Source: an uncultured Bacteroidales bacterium
GTDB lineage: Bacteria > Bacteroidota > Bacteroidia > Bacteroidales > UBA932
Assembly (NCBI GenBank): GCA_944322565.1
Contig: CALUPG010000011.1
Span: forward strand, 1-64,000
DNA: 64,000 bases
Direction: 5' to 3'
Shown here: one piece after another, positions 34,922 through 44,758 of the stretch
Numbering within the stretch: position 1 is the first letter of the stretch
Layout of the letters: the number at the start of each line of letters is the position of its first letter
The notes under the pieces: generated by a model
Database searches by the model: none
What the model was told of the DNA's origin: nothing
The model's input: the letters and a program-made list of their open reading frames with translations, nothing else
Position numbers and translations under genes: made by a program

Positions 34922-36589
34922 TTAACTCAATCCTTCTATTTCTCCGTCAACAATGTCTATGTGCAGGGCCTGTGGATTCTTTGGGAGTCCCGGCATTCTG
35001 ATTATGTCTCCGGCAATTGCCACAATCATTTCGGCTCCGGTGTTTATCACTATGTCCTTTATGCTGAAGTTGAAGCCGGAAGGAGCACCGTATTTGCTGC
35101 TGTCCTGGGAGAATGAATACTGGGTCTTGGCTATGCATACGGGGAAATGCGAGATTCCCATTTCATTGATTCTGCGGATTTTGTTCCGGGATGTCTTGCC
35201 TATTGACACCGAGCCTGCCCCATAGATGTTCTTGGCTATGCTTTCTATCTTGGATTCTATGCTCTGTTCGTCTGAATATGTGAACTTGAGCGGTCCGGAC
35301 GGATTCTCCTCAATTGTCTTGACTACAAGGCGGGCAAGCTCCTCAGCCCCCTTGCCTCCTTCTCCATATGCGCTGTTGACGGCAAAGCCGACCCCGAGCT
35401 CATCGCAGTGCCTTCTTACAATCCCGATTTCCTCTTCGGTGTCGGAGGCATAGCGGTTGAAGCAGACGATGACGGTCTGTCCGAAATTGCGCAGGTTGCG
35501 TATGTGGCGGTCCATGTTCGCAAATCCCCTTATGAGCCCTTCCGGGTCGGGAGCGTCGATTTTGTCTTCAGGGACGAATCCGTGCATCTTGAGGCCTCTC
35601 AGGGAGGCTACGAGCACTGTCAGATCCGGGCAGAGCCCGCTTTTGCGGCATTTTATGTTGAAAAACTTTTCTGCTCCGAGGTCTGCTCCGAATCCGGCTT
35701 CAGTGACGGTATATTCTCCGAAAGTCATTGCCATTTTTGTGGCTGTTACGGAGTTGCATCCGTGGGCAATATTGGCGAACGGGCCTCCGTGCACAAAGGC
35801 TGGGGTGCCTTCGGTTGTCTGGACAAGATTCGGATGTATCGCGTCCTTCAACAGTACTGTTATCGCCCCGGCTACACCGAGGTCCTTGACTGTGAACGGC
35901 TTGTCGTCAAATGTGAAGCCGAGGGTAATGTTTTCTATCCTTCTTCTCATGTCCTCAAGGTCGGACGACAGGCACAGGATGGCCATCAGTTCTGATGCGG
36001 GAGTGATGTCAAATCCAGACTGGCTTGTGATGCCGTTGGTCCTCGGCCCGAGGCCGGTGACAATGCTCCGGAGGGATCTGTCGTTTACATCAAGGACTCT
36101 TTTCCACAGGATTTCCTTTAGTCCTGCACCGTCTCCCTGGTGCTGGTACAGCCAGTTGTCCAGCAGGGCGGCAATCATATTGTGGGCTGATGTCACTGCA
36201 TGGAAGTCCCCCGTAAAATGCAGATTAATCTTGTCCATGGGCATTATCTGGGCATATCCTCCGCCTGCTGCTCCTCCTTTCAGCCCGAAGCAGGGCCCGA
36301 GTGACGGTTCCCGGAGAGCAACTATTGCTTTCTTTCCTATCCTGTTCAGTCCGAGTGCAAGACCGACAGAAACGGTTGTCTTTCCTATCCCTGCCTTTGT
36401 GGCGGTGATGGCTGTCACGAGTATGAGCTTGTGCTGTCTTGCCCGGCTGTCATCGGAGAGCGACTCAGGGACTTTCGCCATATAGTGCCCGTAAGGTTCA
36501 ATTTCGTTTTCCGGAATGCCTGTCATTGCGGCTATTTCGGTTATTTTCTTCATCTTGATGCCGCGTGCGATTTCAATGTCGGATTTCAT
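34922..36589 (-). CDS. fhs: Formate-tetrahydrofolate ligase
   Basis: Makes 10-formyl-THF from formate, ATP and THF. The family start [16 protein letters not shown] is clear, so ATG 36589 is preferred; another ATG two codons earlier is possible. The ATP loop is [11 protein letters not shown], and other conserved blocks are [45 protein letters not shown] and [17 protein letters not shown]. 555 residues is full length. With FtcD and SerA/SerC in the same window, several entry points to the one-carbon folate pool lie close together, though not in one operon. Divergent from the DUF308 gene. Confidence 0.95.
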   Translation of the reverse strand: MKSDIEIARGIKMKKITEIAAMTGIPENEIEPYGHYMAKVPESLSDDSRARQHKLILVTAITATKAGIGKTTVSVGLALGLNRIGKKAIVALREPSLGPCFGLKGGAAGGGYAQIMPMDKINLHFTGDFHAVTSAHNMIAALLDNWLYQHQGDGAGLKEILWKRVLDVNDRSLRSIVTGLGPRTNGITSQSGFDITPASELMAILCLSSDLEDMRRRIENITLGFTFDDKPFTVKDLGVAGAITVLLKDAIHPNLVQTTEGTPAFVHGGPFANIAHGCNSVTATKMAMTFGEYTVTEAGFGADLGAEKFFNIKCRKSGLCPDLTVLVASLRGLKMHGFVPEDKIDAPDPEGLIRGFANMDRHIRNLRNFGQTVIVCFNRYASDTEEEIGIVRRHCDELGVGFAVNSAYGEGGKGAEELARLVVKTIEENPSGPLKFTYSDEQSIESKIESIAKNIYGAGSVSIGKTSRNKIRRINEMGISHFPVCIAKTQYSFSQDSSKYGAPSGFNFSIKDIVINTGAEMIVAIAGDIIRMPGLPKNPQALHIDIVDGEIEGLS

Positions 36590-36664
36590 GCCCATGATTT
36601 TTAAAGTCCCTGACGGTATAATATTAGTTGAGTATTCAGCGCGCTAAATTACTGAAAATTTTCC

Positions 36665-36672
36665 TAAATTTG
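36665..36672 (+). promoter_or_regulatory. -7 box upstream of the DUF308-dnaG pair
   Basis: TAAATTTG is an exact match to TAnnTTTG, 21 bases upstream of the DUF308 ATG. No TTTG at the expected -33 spacing. Confidence 0.5.
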
Positions 36673-36693
36673 CAGAATTGAATATTTCGGATT

Positions 36694-37377
36694 ATGATTA
36701 CTTTCGGATTCAGAAACAGATGGGGCGGTATATTGAGGTCTGTTGTGGCAATTGTCCTCGGAGTCGTTATGATTGCTCTGCCGTCCGATTCCCTTGAAAT
36801 ACTGGTCAAGGTTCTTGCGGCCATGCTCATTGCATCCGGACTGGTGTCTGCGATATTTGGCATCAGGTCCAGGCAGTCCGGAGTTCTTGGCCTTATGCTT
36901 TTCAACTCAATAGTTGATGTGCTTATCGGTGTGCTGATGTTCTGCTATCCGTCTTTTGTGGCCGGCTTTATTGTCATTGTGCTCGGTGCCCTTTTGCTCG
37001 GAATGGGCCTTCTGCAGTTCCTTTCCCTCATAAGTGCATCAAGTTTTGTCAAGATGGGGTTCGCGGCCTACATTCTGCCGGTGATATGTGTCTGCGGAGG
37101 TCTGCTGATTATCATTCAGCCTGATGTGATTGCTGCGGTGCTGACCGTTTTTGCCGGAATTGTGCTTCTGATTTACGGCCTCTCGGAGCTGATAGCCGGC
37201 TGGAAGATGCATAAGGCAATAGAAGTGTATGAGATAAAGTTCGGCGACGGAGAACAGGCCGGGGGAGGAACCGGCTCTGCCGGTGATAATTTCAGTGATG
37301 CCGTTGATGTCGAGTTCGAGAAGGTGGAGGATAAAGACAAGGATGATACCGCAGGAGACAGTAGACAGGATAATTGA
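36694..37377 (+). CDS. DUF308 (HdeD-like) membrane protein
   Basis: 227 residues with six hydrophobic segments between ~10 and ~172 in three pairs, the tandem layout of DUF308/HdeD proteins (for example VVAIVLGVVMIALPSDSLEI, VLIGVLMFCYPSFVAGFIVI, LLIIIQPDVIAAVLTVFAGI). HdeD is an acid-stress membrane protein of enterobacteria; function here is not known. The last ~55 residues are a cytoplasmic, acidic, low-complexity tail. Its stop lies 35 bases inside the dnaG gene in another frame, so the two are probably co-transcribed and coupled. Confidence 0.82.
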   Translation: MITFGFRNRWGGILRSVVAIVLGVVMIALPSDSLEILVKVLAAMLIASGLVSAIFGIRSRQSGVLGLMLFNSIVDVLIGVLMFCYPSFVAGFIVIVLGALLLGMGLLQFLSLISASSFVKMGFAAYILPVICVCGGLLIIIQPDVIAAVLTVFAGIVLLIYGLSELIAGWKMHKAIEVYEIKFGDGEQAGGGTGSAGDNFSDAVDVEFEKVEDKDKDDTAGDSRQDN

Positions 37378-39334
37378 TGCAGCAAGAATAGAGGATGTTG
37401 TAGGTGATTTCGTCTCTCTCAAAAGGAGAGGGGCGAATTTTGTCGCATGCTGTCCTTTCCATAACGAGAAGACGCCCTCGTTCTATGTCTCCCCGGCAAA
37501 GGGGATATTCAAATGCTTCGGCTGCGGAAAGTCCGGTACGGCCGTCGGATTTGTCATGGAACATGAAAGTCTGCCATATGTTGACGCCCTCAGATATCTC
37601 GCCCGAAAATATGGCATTGAAGTCGTTGAAAAGGAAGTTTCTGCCGAAGAAGTAATCAAAAGGCAGAGACATGAAAGCCTGCTTCTGGTATCGGAGTTTG
37701 CCGCAGGCTTTTTCCGCGATTCCCTGAAGGGCAGAGAAGGCAGGGCCATCGGGTATGAATATTTCCGTTCAAGGGGACTTGAGGATGAGACCATAGAGAA
37801 ATTCGGCCTCGGGTGGGCTCCGCTGAGCAGGCATGCTCTTGCAGATGCGGCCAGGGATGCCGGATACAAGGAAGAATATCTGATAGATACAGGCTTGTGC
37901 GTAAGGCGGGATGACGGAACTCTTTCGGACAGATTCTATGACAGGGTGGTGTTCCCTATACATTCGGTTGCCGGACGGCCGATAGCCTTCGGCTGCCGGA
38001 CGCTGAAGACGGACAAGACTGTGGCAAAATATGTCAATTCCCCGGAGACGGACATTTATGTAAAGAGCAAGTCCCTGTACGGGATATATTTTGCCAAGAA
38101 TGAGATGTCAAGGCAGGACAAGTGCCTGCTGGTCGAGGGTTATCTCGATGTGTTGTCCATGCACCAGCTCGGAATAACCAATGTGGTGGCATCCAGCGGA
38201 ACATCTCTGACGGTGGAGCAGATTCGCCTGATGAAGAGATTCACTGAAAATGTCACAATCATCTACGACGGGGACTCCGCCGGGATACATGCCGCATTGC
38301 GGGGAATTGATCTGGTGCTGAAGGAAGGAATGAATGTAAAGGTGGTTCTGCTGCCTGACGGGGATGACCCGGATTCGTACTCCCGGAAACATACGCTGGA
38401 AGAAGTGACGGCATTCATAGCCTCACATGAGCAGGACTTCATAGAGTTCAAGTCGGATATCCTGATAGGGGAGGCCGGTGACGACCCTCTCAAGAAGGCC
38501 AATCTGATCAACGACATCGCCGATACCATCGCCCTTATTCCTGATGCGGTGAAGAGGTCTGTGTATCTTGATGTGTGCAGCAAAAAGTTCGGCATAGACC
38601 AGCAGATACTATTTGACCGGGTCAGCAGCACAAGGGGAGGAATCCTTGCTGAAGAAAAGAAGCAGAATGATGCCCGCCGGGCCAGGGAGGCTGCAGATGA
38701 GGGGCGGCAGCCGGCGGAAACGCAGACGCATCGGTCTGATTATGTCTCGGCCCCGTCTGCCCCTGCGGGACTGACGCTTGATGACATATATCTGGCTCCA
38801 TGTGAAAAGGAACTGCTTGGCTTCATAGTGGAGTCTGGGACGGATTCTCTTTTGTTTGACAGGGATTCGGAGTATTTTGATGAAGGGGATCCTGTCTCTG
38901 TCGCAGAATTCATTGATTCGGCATTGGCGGCCGATGATTTTCAGTTTGTCAACACAATATACAGAAAAGTCTACGATGCATATTTCAGAATGTATGACGA
39001 GGGACTGTCACAGATGCAGATACGGAATAGGCTGATGAACAATGAGGACAAGGAGATAGAGGCGGTGACATCGGATCTGCTCGTGGACAAATACATGATT
39101 ACCGTGGAGGATTACCGCAATGCTCTTACATCCAAGTCTACAATGCTTGTCATGTATGTCCCCAAGGCTGTAATGACATACCAGTCACGGAGGTTGGATG
39201 AAATGCTCAATGACAGTTCGGCCCGTCTTGAGACTGCCGGAGATGACATTCAGCTGCAGATGGACATGTTGAAGAGGATAGATATGCTGAACAGGCTGAA
39301 GACAGCCATAAACAATAAATTGGGGCGGGTCTGA
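37343..39334 (+). CDS. dnaG: DNA primase
   Basis: Makes RNA primers for replication. The start is set at MIPQETVDRIIDAARIEDVV; the longer frame only re-reads the DUF308 tail. An N-terminal CHC2 zinc finger is present (CCPFHNEKTPSFYVSP, FKCFGCGKSG). The core domain follows (~120-255, FGLGWAP, RVVFPIHSVAGRPIAFGCR). The TOPRIM domain has LLVEGYLDVLSMHQ and YDGDSAGIHAA, with DPDSY after it. The C-terminal ~200 residues form the DnaB-helicase-binding region and are divergent, as usual. 663 residues fits. Translationally coupled to the DUF308 gene. Confidence 0.95.
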   Translation: MIPQETVDRIIDAARIEDVVGDFVSLKRRGANFVACCPFHNEKTPSFYVSPAKGIFKCFGCGKSGTAVGFVMEHESLPYVDALRYLARKYGIEVVEKEVSAEEVIKRQRHESLLLVSEFAAGFFRDSLKGREGRAIGYEYFRSRGLEDETIEKFGLGWAPLSRHALADAARDAGYKEEYLIDTGLCVRRDDGTLSDRFYDRVVFPIHSVAGRPIAFGCRTLKTDKTVAKYVNSPETDIYVKSKSLYGIYFAKNEMSRQDKCLLVEGYLDVLSMHQLGITNVVASSGTSLTVEQIRLMKRFTENVTIIYDGDSAGIHAALRGIDLVLKEGMNVKVVLLPDGDDPDSYSRKHTLEEVTAFIASHEQDFIEFKSDILIGEAGDDPLKKANLINDIADTIALIPDAVKRSVYLDVCSKKFGIDQQILFDRVSSTRGGILAEEKKQNDARRAREAADEGRQPAETQTHRSDYVSAPSAPAGLTLDDIYLAPCEKELLGFIVESGTDSLLFDRDSEYFDEGDPVSVAEFIDSALAADDFQFVNTIYRKVYDAYFRMYDEGLSQMQIRNRLMNNEDKEIEAVTSDLLVDKYMITVEDYRNALTSKSTMLVMYVPKAVMTYQSRRLDEMLNDSSARLETAGDDIQLQMDMLKRIDMLNRLKTAINNKLGRV

Positions 39335-39407
39335 ACGGCATCAGCCGCAGATGGGCCTGCAACATCCAAAGAATTTATCATAACCAAGGACAATAATTCA
39401 TCTGAAA

Positions 39408-41618
39408 ATGAAGAACGAAGTATACAAGAGAACTCTGGTCACATGTGCGCTTCCATACGCAAACGGACCGGTCCATATCGGACATCTCGCCGGGGTGTAT
39501 GTGCCGGCGGACATCTATGTCAGATATCTGAGGATGAGAGGGGAAGATGTGCTCTTCATCTGTGGCTCCGACGAGCACGGGGTGCCGATTACAATCAAGG
39601 CGAGGAAGGAGGGCTGCTCTCCCCAGGACATAGTGGACAGATACCACCGTATCATCAAGGATTCCTTCACCGGCCTGGGAATCAATTTCGACATCTACTC
39701 CAGGACTACGTCCCGGGTGCATGACCGGACGGCCTCTGAATTTTTCCGCCGGCTGTACGACGAGGGAAAATTCGTGGAAAAGGAGAGCGAGCAGTTCTAT
39801 GACCCCGAGGCGAAGACATTCCTCGCCGACAGATATATCGTCGGCACATGTCCCAAGTGCGGGGCCGAGGGGGCATACGGGGACCAGTGCGAGAAATGCG
39901 GGAGCACGCTCAGCCCGGATGAACTCATCAACCCGAAATCAGCCCTCAGCGGCAGCGAGCCTGTCAAGGTCAGGACGAAGCACTGGTATCTCCCGCTTGA
40001 CAGGTATGAGAAGTGGCTCGGCGAATGGATTCTTGACGGGCACAAGGAGTGGAAGACCAATGTATACGGGCAGTGCAAGTCCTGGATTGACGGGGGACTC
40101 CAGCCCCGTGCCGTGAGCCGCGACCTGGACTGGGGAGTGCCTGTCCCTGTCGAAGGTGCGGAAGGCAAGGTGCTCTATGTGTGGTTCGATGCTCCGATAG
40201 GATATATCTCCAACACCAAGGAGCTGCTTCCGGACTCATGGGAGAAGTGGTGGAAGTCCGAAGATACAAGACTCGTGCATTTTATCGGCAAGGACAACAT
40301 TGTCTTCCACTGCATTGTCTTCCCTTCCATGCTGAAGGCATATGGGGATTTTATTCTTCCGGACAATGTCCCGGCCAATGAGTTCCTGAATCTTGAGGGC
40401 AACAAGATATCGACGTCGAAGAACTGGGCCGTATGGCTGCAGGAGTATCTGAAGGAATTCCCGGGACAGGAGGATGTACTCAGGTATGTGCTCTGCGCCA
40501 ATGCCCCGGAGACCAAGGACAATGATTTCACATGGAAGGATTTCCAGGCCCGCAACAACAATGAGCTGGTAGCCGTCTTCGGTAATTTCGTGAACAGGGC
40601 GGTGGTACTGACCCACAAATATTTCGGAGGCATGGTGCCTGCCGACAAGAAATCCGAGCCTGTCGATGACGAGACACTTTCCCAGATACCGGCAATGAGG
40701 GCCTCCATTGAGAAAAGCATTGCAAATTACCGTTTCCGTGAGGCCCTCAAGGAGGCGATGAACATCGCCCGCCTCGGCAACAAGTATCTGACCGACACCG
40801 AGCCGTGGAAAGTGGCCAAGACAGATATGGACAGAACCGCCTCCATCCTGAATGTGGCCCTGCAGATATGCGCTGACCTTGCCATTGCATTCGAGCCTTT
40901 CCTGCCGTTCTCCGCCGAGAGACTGAGGAAGATTCTGAATGTCGGGCTTGTCGCCGGGTCCGACCACAGGGCCGGAGAAGGGGCTCCGACAGAAAATTTC
41001 TATCTCCCGGGCGAATCCTGTGCAAGACATACTTCATCCGAATCCAATGCCGCATATCCGGAAGCCTGTGTGCGTCCGTCCGCAGAGGAGTATCCTGTAG
41101 TGTTGTCATGGGGACTTCTCGGCATGGACAGCCTGCTTCCCGAAGGTCATCAGCTCAATGCTCCGGAACTCCTGTTCAGCAAAATCGAGGATTCCGTGGT
41201 GGAGGCGCAGACAATGAAGCTTGATGAAATCAGGAAGGCCAACGAAGCTGCCGCCGCCGAAGCCGCCGCCCTCAGGGTCACTCCGCAGAAGGACGAATGC
41301 TCTTTTGAAGACTTTGAGAAAATGGACATCCGCACCGCTACGGTACTTGAGGCCGAGCGTGTGCCGAAGACCGACAAGCTGCTGAAGCTTACCATTGATA
41401 CAGGCATTGACAGAAGGGTGATTGTCTCGGGAATAGCGGAATATTACACTCCTGAGCAGATGGTCGGAAAGCAGATATGCATCCTTGCCAACCTTGCCCC
41501 TCGCAAAATCCGCGGCATAGAATCCAAGGGCATGATTCTCATGGCCCGTCAGGGTGACGGCAAGATGCGTTTCGTCACCCCGCAGGAGACGCTTGCGAAC
41601 GGAGCGGAAATAGGATAA
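39408..41618 (+). CDS. metG: Methionine-tRNA ligase with C-terminal tRNA-binding domain
   Basis: Charges tRNA-Met. The HIGH signature is in [13 protein letters not shown] (15-27), the KMSKS-like loop is [10 protein letters not shown], and the zinc knuckle is [19 protein letters not shown]. After the anticodon domain (ends ~510) comes an unusual ~50-residue polar insert (~514-565), then a helical linker and the C-terminal EMAPII-like OB domain (~625-736, [45 protein letters not shown]) that aids tRNA binding and dimerisation. 736 residues is somewhat long because of the insert. murB follows 8 bases later. Confidence 0.95.
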   Translation: MKNEVYKRTLVTCALPYANGPVHIGHLAGVYVPADIYVRYLRMRGEDVLFICGSDEHGVPITIKARKEGCSPQDIVDRYHRIIKDSFTGLGINFDIYSRTTSRVHDRTASEFFRRLYDEGKFVEKESEQFYDPEAKTFLADRYIVGTCPKCGAEGAYGDQCEKCGSTLSPDELINPKSALSGSEPVKVRTKHWYLPLDRYEKWLGEWILDGHKEWKTNVYGQCKSWIDGGLQPRAVSRDLDWGVPVPVEGAEGKVLYVWFDAPIGYISNTKELLPDSWEKWWKSEDTRLVHFIGKDNIVFHCIVFPSMLKAYGDFILPDNVPANEFLNLEGNKISTSKNWAVWLQEYLKEFPGQEDVLRYVLCANAPETKDNDFTWKDFQARNNNELVAVFGNFVNRAVVLTHKYFGGMVPADKKSEPVDDETLSQIPAMRASIEKSIANYRFREALKEAMNIARLGNKYLTDTEPWKVAKTDMDRTASILNVALQICADLAIAFEPFLPFSAERLRKILNVGLVAGSDHRAGEGAPTENFYLPGESCARHTSSESNAAYPEACVRPSAEEYPVVLSWGLLGMDSLLPEGHQLNAPELLFSKIEDSVVEAQTMKLDEIRKANEAAAAEAAALRVTPQKDECSFEDFEKMDIRTATVLEAERVPKTDKLLKLTIDTGIDRRVIVSGIAEYYTPEQMVGKQICILANLAPRKIRGIESKGMILMARQGDGKMRFVTPQETLANGAEIG

Positions 41619-41626
41619 ATCATCAG

Positions 41627-42727
41627 ATGCAGGATATGACAGTTGTTCAGAATAAGGATTTGACCGCATGGAACACTTTCGGGCTGAGGGTGTCCTGTGC
41701 CTGTTTTGTGGAATATGGTTCAGTCGCGGAACTCGAGACGCTCTGGAAAAGGACCCGTGACGGACTCGGACTTCCTGGAACTGGCGGTGTCGGGGGCGAA
41801 ACAGCATTCCCGAGCCCGATTCTGCATATAGGCAGAGGCAGCAATCTGCTGTTTACAAAGGATTTCCCAGGAACGGTCTTTCATTCTGACATTAAGTTCA
41901 TTGAAGCCGACGGAGGAAGTGATGCCGTTTCTGTTGAGGTGGGGGCAGGTGTGCTGTGGGATGATTTCTGCCGCTGGTGTGCAGAGCAGGGACTATGGGG
42001 TCCGGAGAATCTTTCGGGGATTCCCGGCGAGACAGGCGCCGCGGCAGTCCAGAACATCGGGGCGTACGGCGTGGAAGCCAAGGACTTCATCCGACTGGTA
42101 AAGTGCTTTGACTGCCTCACGGGAAAGACTGTCGCCTTCAAGGTCTCCGAATGCAGATACGGATACCGTGAATCAATTTTCAAGACATCTGCAAAAGGCA
42201 GATATGTGGTGACATCAGTATGTTTTTCTTTGTCCTCGGACGGCTGTCCGAGACTGGAATACGGGAATGTCCGCTCTGCTGTTGACAAGGTTCTTGAAGA
42301 TTCCGGGAAGCCGCTGACTCCGGCTATGGTGAGGGATGTCATCCTGTCAATAAGAAATTCAAAACTTCCGGACCCTGCATCTGTCGGAAGTGCCGGAAGT
42401 TTCTTCAAGAACCCGGTTGTGCCGAGGTCAGACTATGAGAGAGTTGCGTCAATTGCCCGCATCGGGCATGGCGGAGACTGTCAGGTGCCGCATTTTGATG
42501 CCGGTTCAGGATTCATAAAGATACCTGCCGCATGGCTGATTGACCAGTGTGGTCTGAAAGGATACAGGGACGGCAATGCGGCTGTCTATGAGCGCCAGCC
42601 TCTGGTGATTGTCAATCTTACCGGCAAGGCTGTTCCTGAGGAAATCCTTGCTGTGGAAAAGAAAGTCTCGGATACGGTATTCTCCAGATTCGGCATCCGG
42701 CTGTATCCGGAAGTGGAACACATTTGA
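41627..42727 (+). CDS. murB: UDP-N-acetylmuramate dehydrogenase
   Basis: FAD enzyme that reduces UDP-GlcNAc-enolpyruvate to UDP-MurNAc. FAD-binding segments are IGRGSNLLF, GIPGETGAAAVQNIGAYG and GYRESIFK. The catalytic Ser is in SVGSAGSFFKNP and the C-terminal Glu is within YPEVEHI. 366 residues with a type I (E. coli-like) layout. The first ATG (41627) and a second three codons later (41636) are both usable. It sits between metG and murA, so two consecutive peptidoglycan-precursor steps are adjacent, although in reverse pathway order (murA follows 22 bases later). Confidence 0.94.
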   Translation: MQDMTVVQNKDLTAWNTFGLRVSCACFVEYGSVAELETLWKRTRDGLGLPGTGGVGGETAFPSPILHIGRGSNLLFTKDFPGTVFHSDIKFIEADGGSDAVSVEVGAGVLWDDFCRWCAEQGLWGPENLSGIPGETGAAAVQNIGAYGVEAKDFIRLVKCFDCLTGKTVAFKVSECRYGYRESIFKTSAKGRYVVTSVCFSLSSDGCPRLEYGNVRSAVDKVLEDSGKPLTPAMVRDVILSIRNSKLPDPASVGSAGSFFKNPVVPRSDYERVASIARIGHGGDCQVPHFDAGSGFIKIPAAWLIDQCGLKGYRDGNAAVYERQPLVIVNLTGKAVPEEILAVEKKVSDTVFSRFGIRLYPEVEHI

Positions 42728-42749
42728 CATTATATAATAATATCCAGCC

Positions 42750-44063
42750 ATGAGTTCATTTGTAGTGGAAGGCGGGCATAAGCTCAGCGGAATGATAAGA
42801 CCGCAGGGAGCCAAGAACGAGGCACTGCAGGTCATCAGTGCAGTCCTGCTCACTTCGGAAGAGGTGACCATATCCAATATTCCGGAAATACTTGACATCA
42901 GAAATCTTATCCTGCTGCTTGAAGGCATGGGGGTGAAGGTGCGCAGGGCGGAAAAAGGAAAATATATTTTCAAGGCTGACGATATTGATGAGGAGTATAT
43001 CGAAAGTGAGGATTTTGTCCGGAAATGCGCATCGTTCAGGGGGTCTCTCATGGTTGTGGGGCCTCTTCTGGCCCGTTTCGGGCGGACCTGGTTCCCTAAG
43101 CCGGGAGGCGACAAGATCGGCCGCCGCAGGGTGGACACGCACATAACAGGAATGCTCAATCTCGGAGCTGAACTCAAATATGATGCCGACAGACGGGCAT
43201 TCTATCTCTATCTTCCGGAAGGCAGGCATCTCACGGGCAGATACATGCTTCTTGACGAGGCTTCCGTCACCGGTACGGCCAATATTCTGATGGCTGCCGT
43301 ATTGGCGGAAGGCACTACAACTATATACAATGCGGCCTGTGAGCCGTATATACAGCAGCTTTCCCGTATGCTCGTCAGAATGGGGGCAAAGATTGAGGGA
43401 ATAGGCTCCAATCTGTTGAAAATCATTGGAGTCCCTGAATTGAAAGGGACAGAACATACCCTTCTTCCGGACATGATTGAGGTGGGCAGCTTCATAGGCA
43501 TGGCCGCTATGAACAGGAGTTCAATCACAATCAAGGATGTGTCATATTCCGATCTGGGAATGATACCGGACGCATTCCGCAGGCTTGGCATCAATGTGGA
43601 GCAGAGGGAAGATGACATTTTCATCCCGGAGCAGGACAGCTATGTCATAGAATCTTTCCTTGACGGTTCCATAATGACAATATCCGATGCCCCATGGCCC
43701 GGGCTGACCCCGGACCTGCTCAGCGTGATGCTTGTGGTGGCTACCCAGTGCAAGGGAAGCGTGCTCATACATCAGAAGATGTTTGAGAGCAGGCTGTTCT
43801 TTGTAGACCGTCTCATTGACATGGGGGCACAGATTATACTGTGTGATCCACACAGGGCGGTTGTAATCGGACATGACCACAATTTCACCCTCCGGGCCAA
43901 CAATATGCTTTCACCGGATATCCGTGCCGGCATAGCAATGCTCATTGCCGCAATGTCGGCGAAAGGGACAAGTGTCATAGGAAACATAGAGCAGATAGAC
44001 AGGGGATATGAGGACATAGATTTGCGGCTCAATGCCTTGGGGGCAAGCATAGACCGCCAGTAG
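42750..44063 (+). CDS. murA: UDP-N-acetylglucosamine 1-carboxyvinyltransferase, Asp-type active site
   Basis: First committed step of peptidoglycan synthesis: transfers enolpyruvate from PEP to UDP-GlcNAc. It has the EPSP-synthase fold: GGHKLSGMIRPQGAKNEALQ start, SFRGSLMVVGPLLARFG, DLGMIPDAFRRLGI and RAGIAMLIAAM. The loop that in E. coli carries Cys115 reads KPGGDKIGRRRVDTH, so the fosfomycin-target Cys is Asp (Asp121). Asp at this site is known to keep activity and resist fosfomycin (for example in mycobacteria and chlamydiae). 437 residues is normal. Last gene of the plus-strand run metG-murB-murA; it converges on the O-methyltransferase gene with a 33-base gap. Confidence 0.95.
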   Translation: MSSFVVEGGHKLSGMIRPQGAKNEALQVISAVLLTSEEVTISNIPEILDIRNLILLLEGMGVKVRRAEKGKYIFKADDIDEEYIESEDFVRKCASFRGSLMVVGPLLARFGRTWFPKPGGDKIGRRRVDTHITGMLNLGAELKYDADRRAFYLYLPEGRHLTGRYMLLDEASVTGTANILMAAVLAEGTTTIYNAACEPYIQQLSRMLVRMGAKIEGIGSNLLKIIGVPELKGTEHTLLPDMIEVGSFIGMAAMNRSSITIKDVSYSDLGMIPDAFRRLGINVEQREDDIFIPEQDSYVIESFLDGSIMTISDAPWPGLTPDLLSVMLVVATQCKGSVLIHQKMFESRLFFVDRLIDMGAQIILCDPHRAVVIGHDHNFTLRANNMLSPDIRAGIAMLIAAMSAKGTSVIGNIEQIDRGYEDIDLRLNALGASIDRQ

Positions 44064-44096
44064 GACTCTGGTCCTGTGTCCGGGCCCATGGTCCCG

Positions 44097-44735
44097 TCAG
44101 TCTTTCTTTCTGATGATGTTGAGTCCGTCCCTTACTGGAAGAATCACAGATTCAACTCTCGGGTCGGCCATTATCATGTCATTGAATCTGGCGATTCCTA
44201 TGGTCTGCCGGTCCTGGGGAAGAGGGTCCTGGCAGACTTTCCCGTCCCATAGGACATTGTCTGCAAGTATGAAGCCTCCAGGGCGAACCATATCAAAGAC
44301 CAGCTCATAATATTCACAGTAATCCCGTTTGTTGGCATCAATATATACCATGTCATAGAGCCTTTTCCCTGCCAGTTCCGCAAGGGTCTGCCTGGCGTCA
44401 CCTATGTGCAGCGTGATTCTGTCTGCAAGTCCGGCCCTGTCAAATCCTTCAAGGATAAGCTCCTCAAGTTCGTCATTTACTTCCAGCGTATCCAGATGTC
44501 CTCCCTGCGGCAGTCCTGCAGCCAGACATACGGCAGAATAGCCTGTGAATGTTCCGATTTCAAGTATGGACTCGGGGCGGAGCATCTCCACCAGCATGGT
44601 CAGAAACCGCCCCTGGACTGCCCCGGAAAGCATTCTGGCATGATTCGTCCGGATGTTTGTCTGGCATTCTATCCATGACAGAGCCTTGTTCCCCGGGTCG
44701 GAATGTTGTGTGATGTATTTGTATAGAGTGTCCAT
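44097..44735 (-). CDS. O-methyltransferase, family 3 type
   Basis: 212 residues with a Rossmann SAM fold: motif I ILEIGTFTGYSAVCLA, acidic LDTLEVND, metal/active-site YDMVYIDANKRDYCEYY and GGFILADNVLWDGKV. These are hallmarks of the caffeoyl-CoA O-methyltransferase-like family (COG4122), which includes bacterial tRNA 5-hydroxyuridine methyltransferase TrmR as well as small-molecule enzymes. The substrate cannot be told from sequence. It is 23 bases downstream of the M16 protease gene on the minus strand. Confidence 0.87.
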   Translation of the reverse strand: MDTLYKYITQHSDPGNKALSWIECQTNIRTNHARMLSGAVQGRFLTMLVEMLRPESILEIGTFTGYSAVCLAAGLPQGGHLDTLEVNDELEELILEGFDRAGLADRITLHIGDARQTLAELAGKRLYDMVYIDANKRDYCEYYELVFDMVRPGGFILADNVLWDGKVCQDPLPQDRQTIGIARFNDMIMADPRVESVILPVRDGLNIIRKKD

Positions 44736-44758
44736 GTCAATAGGGGGTGTGATGTGCG

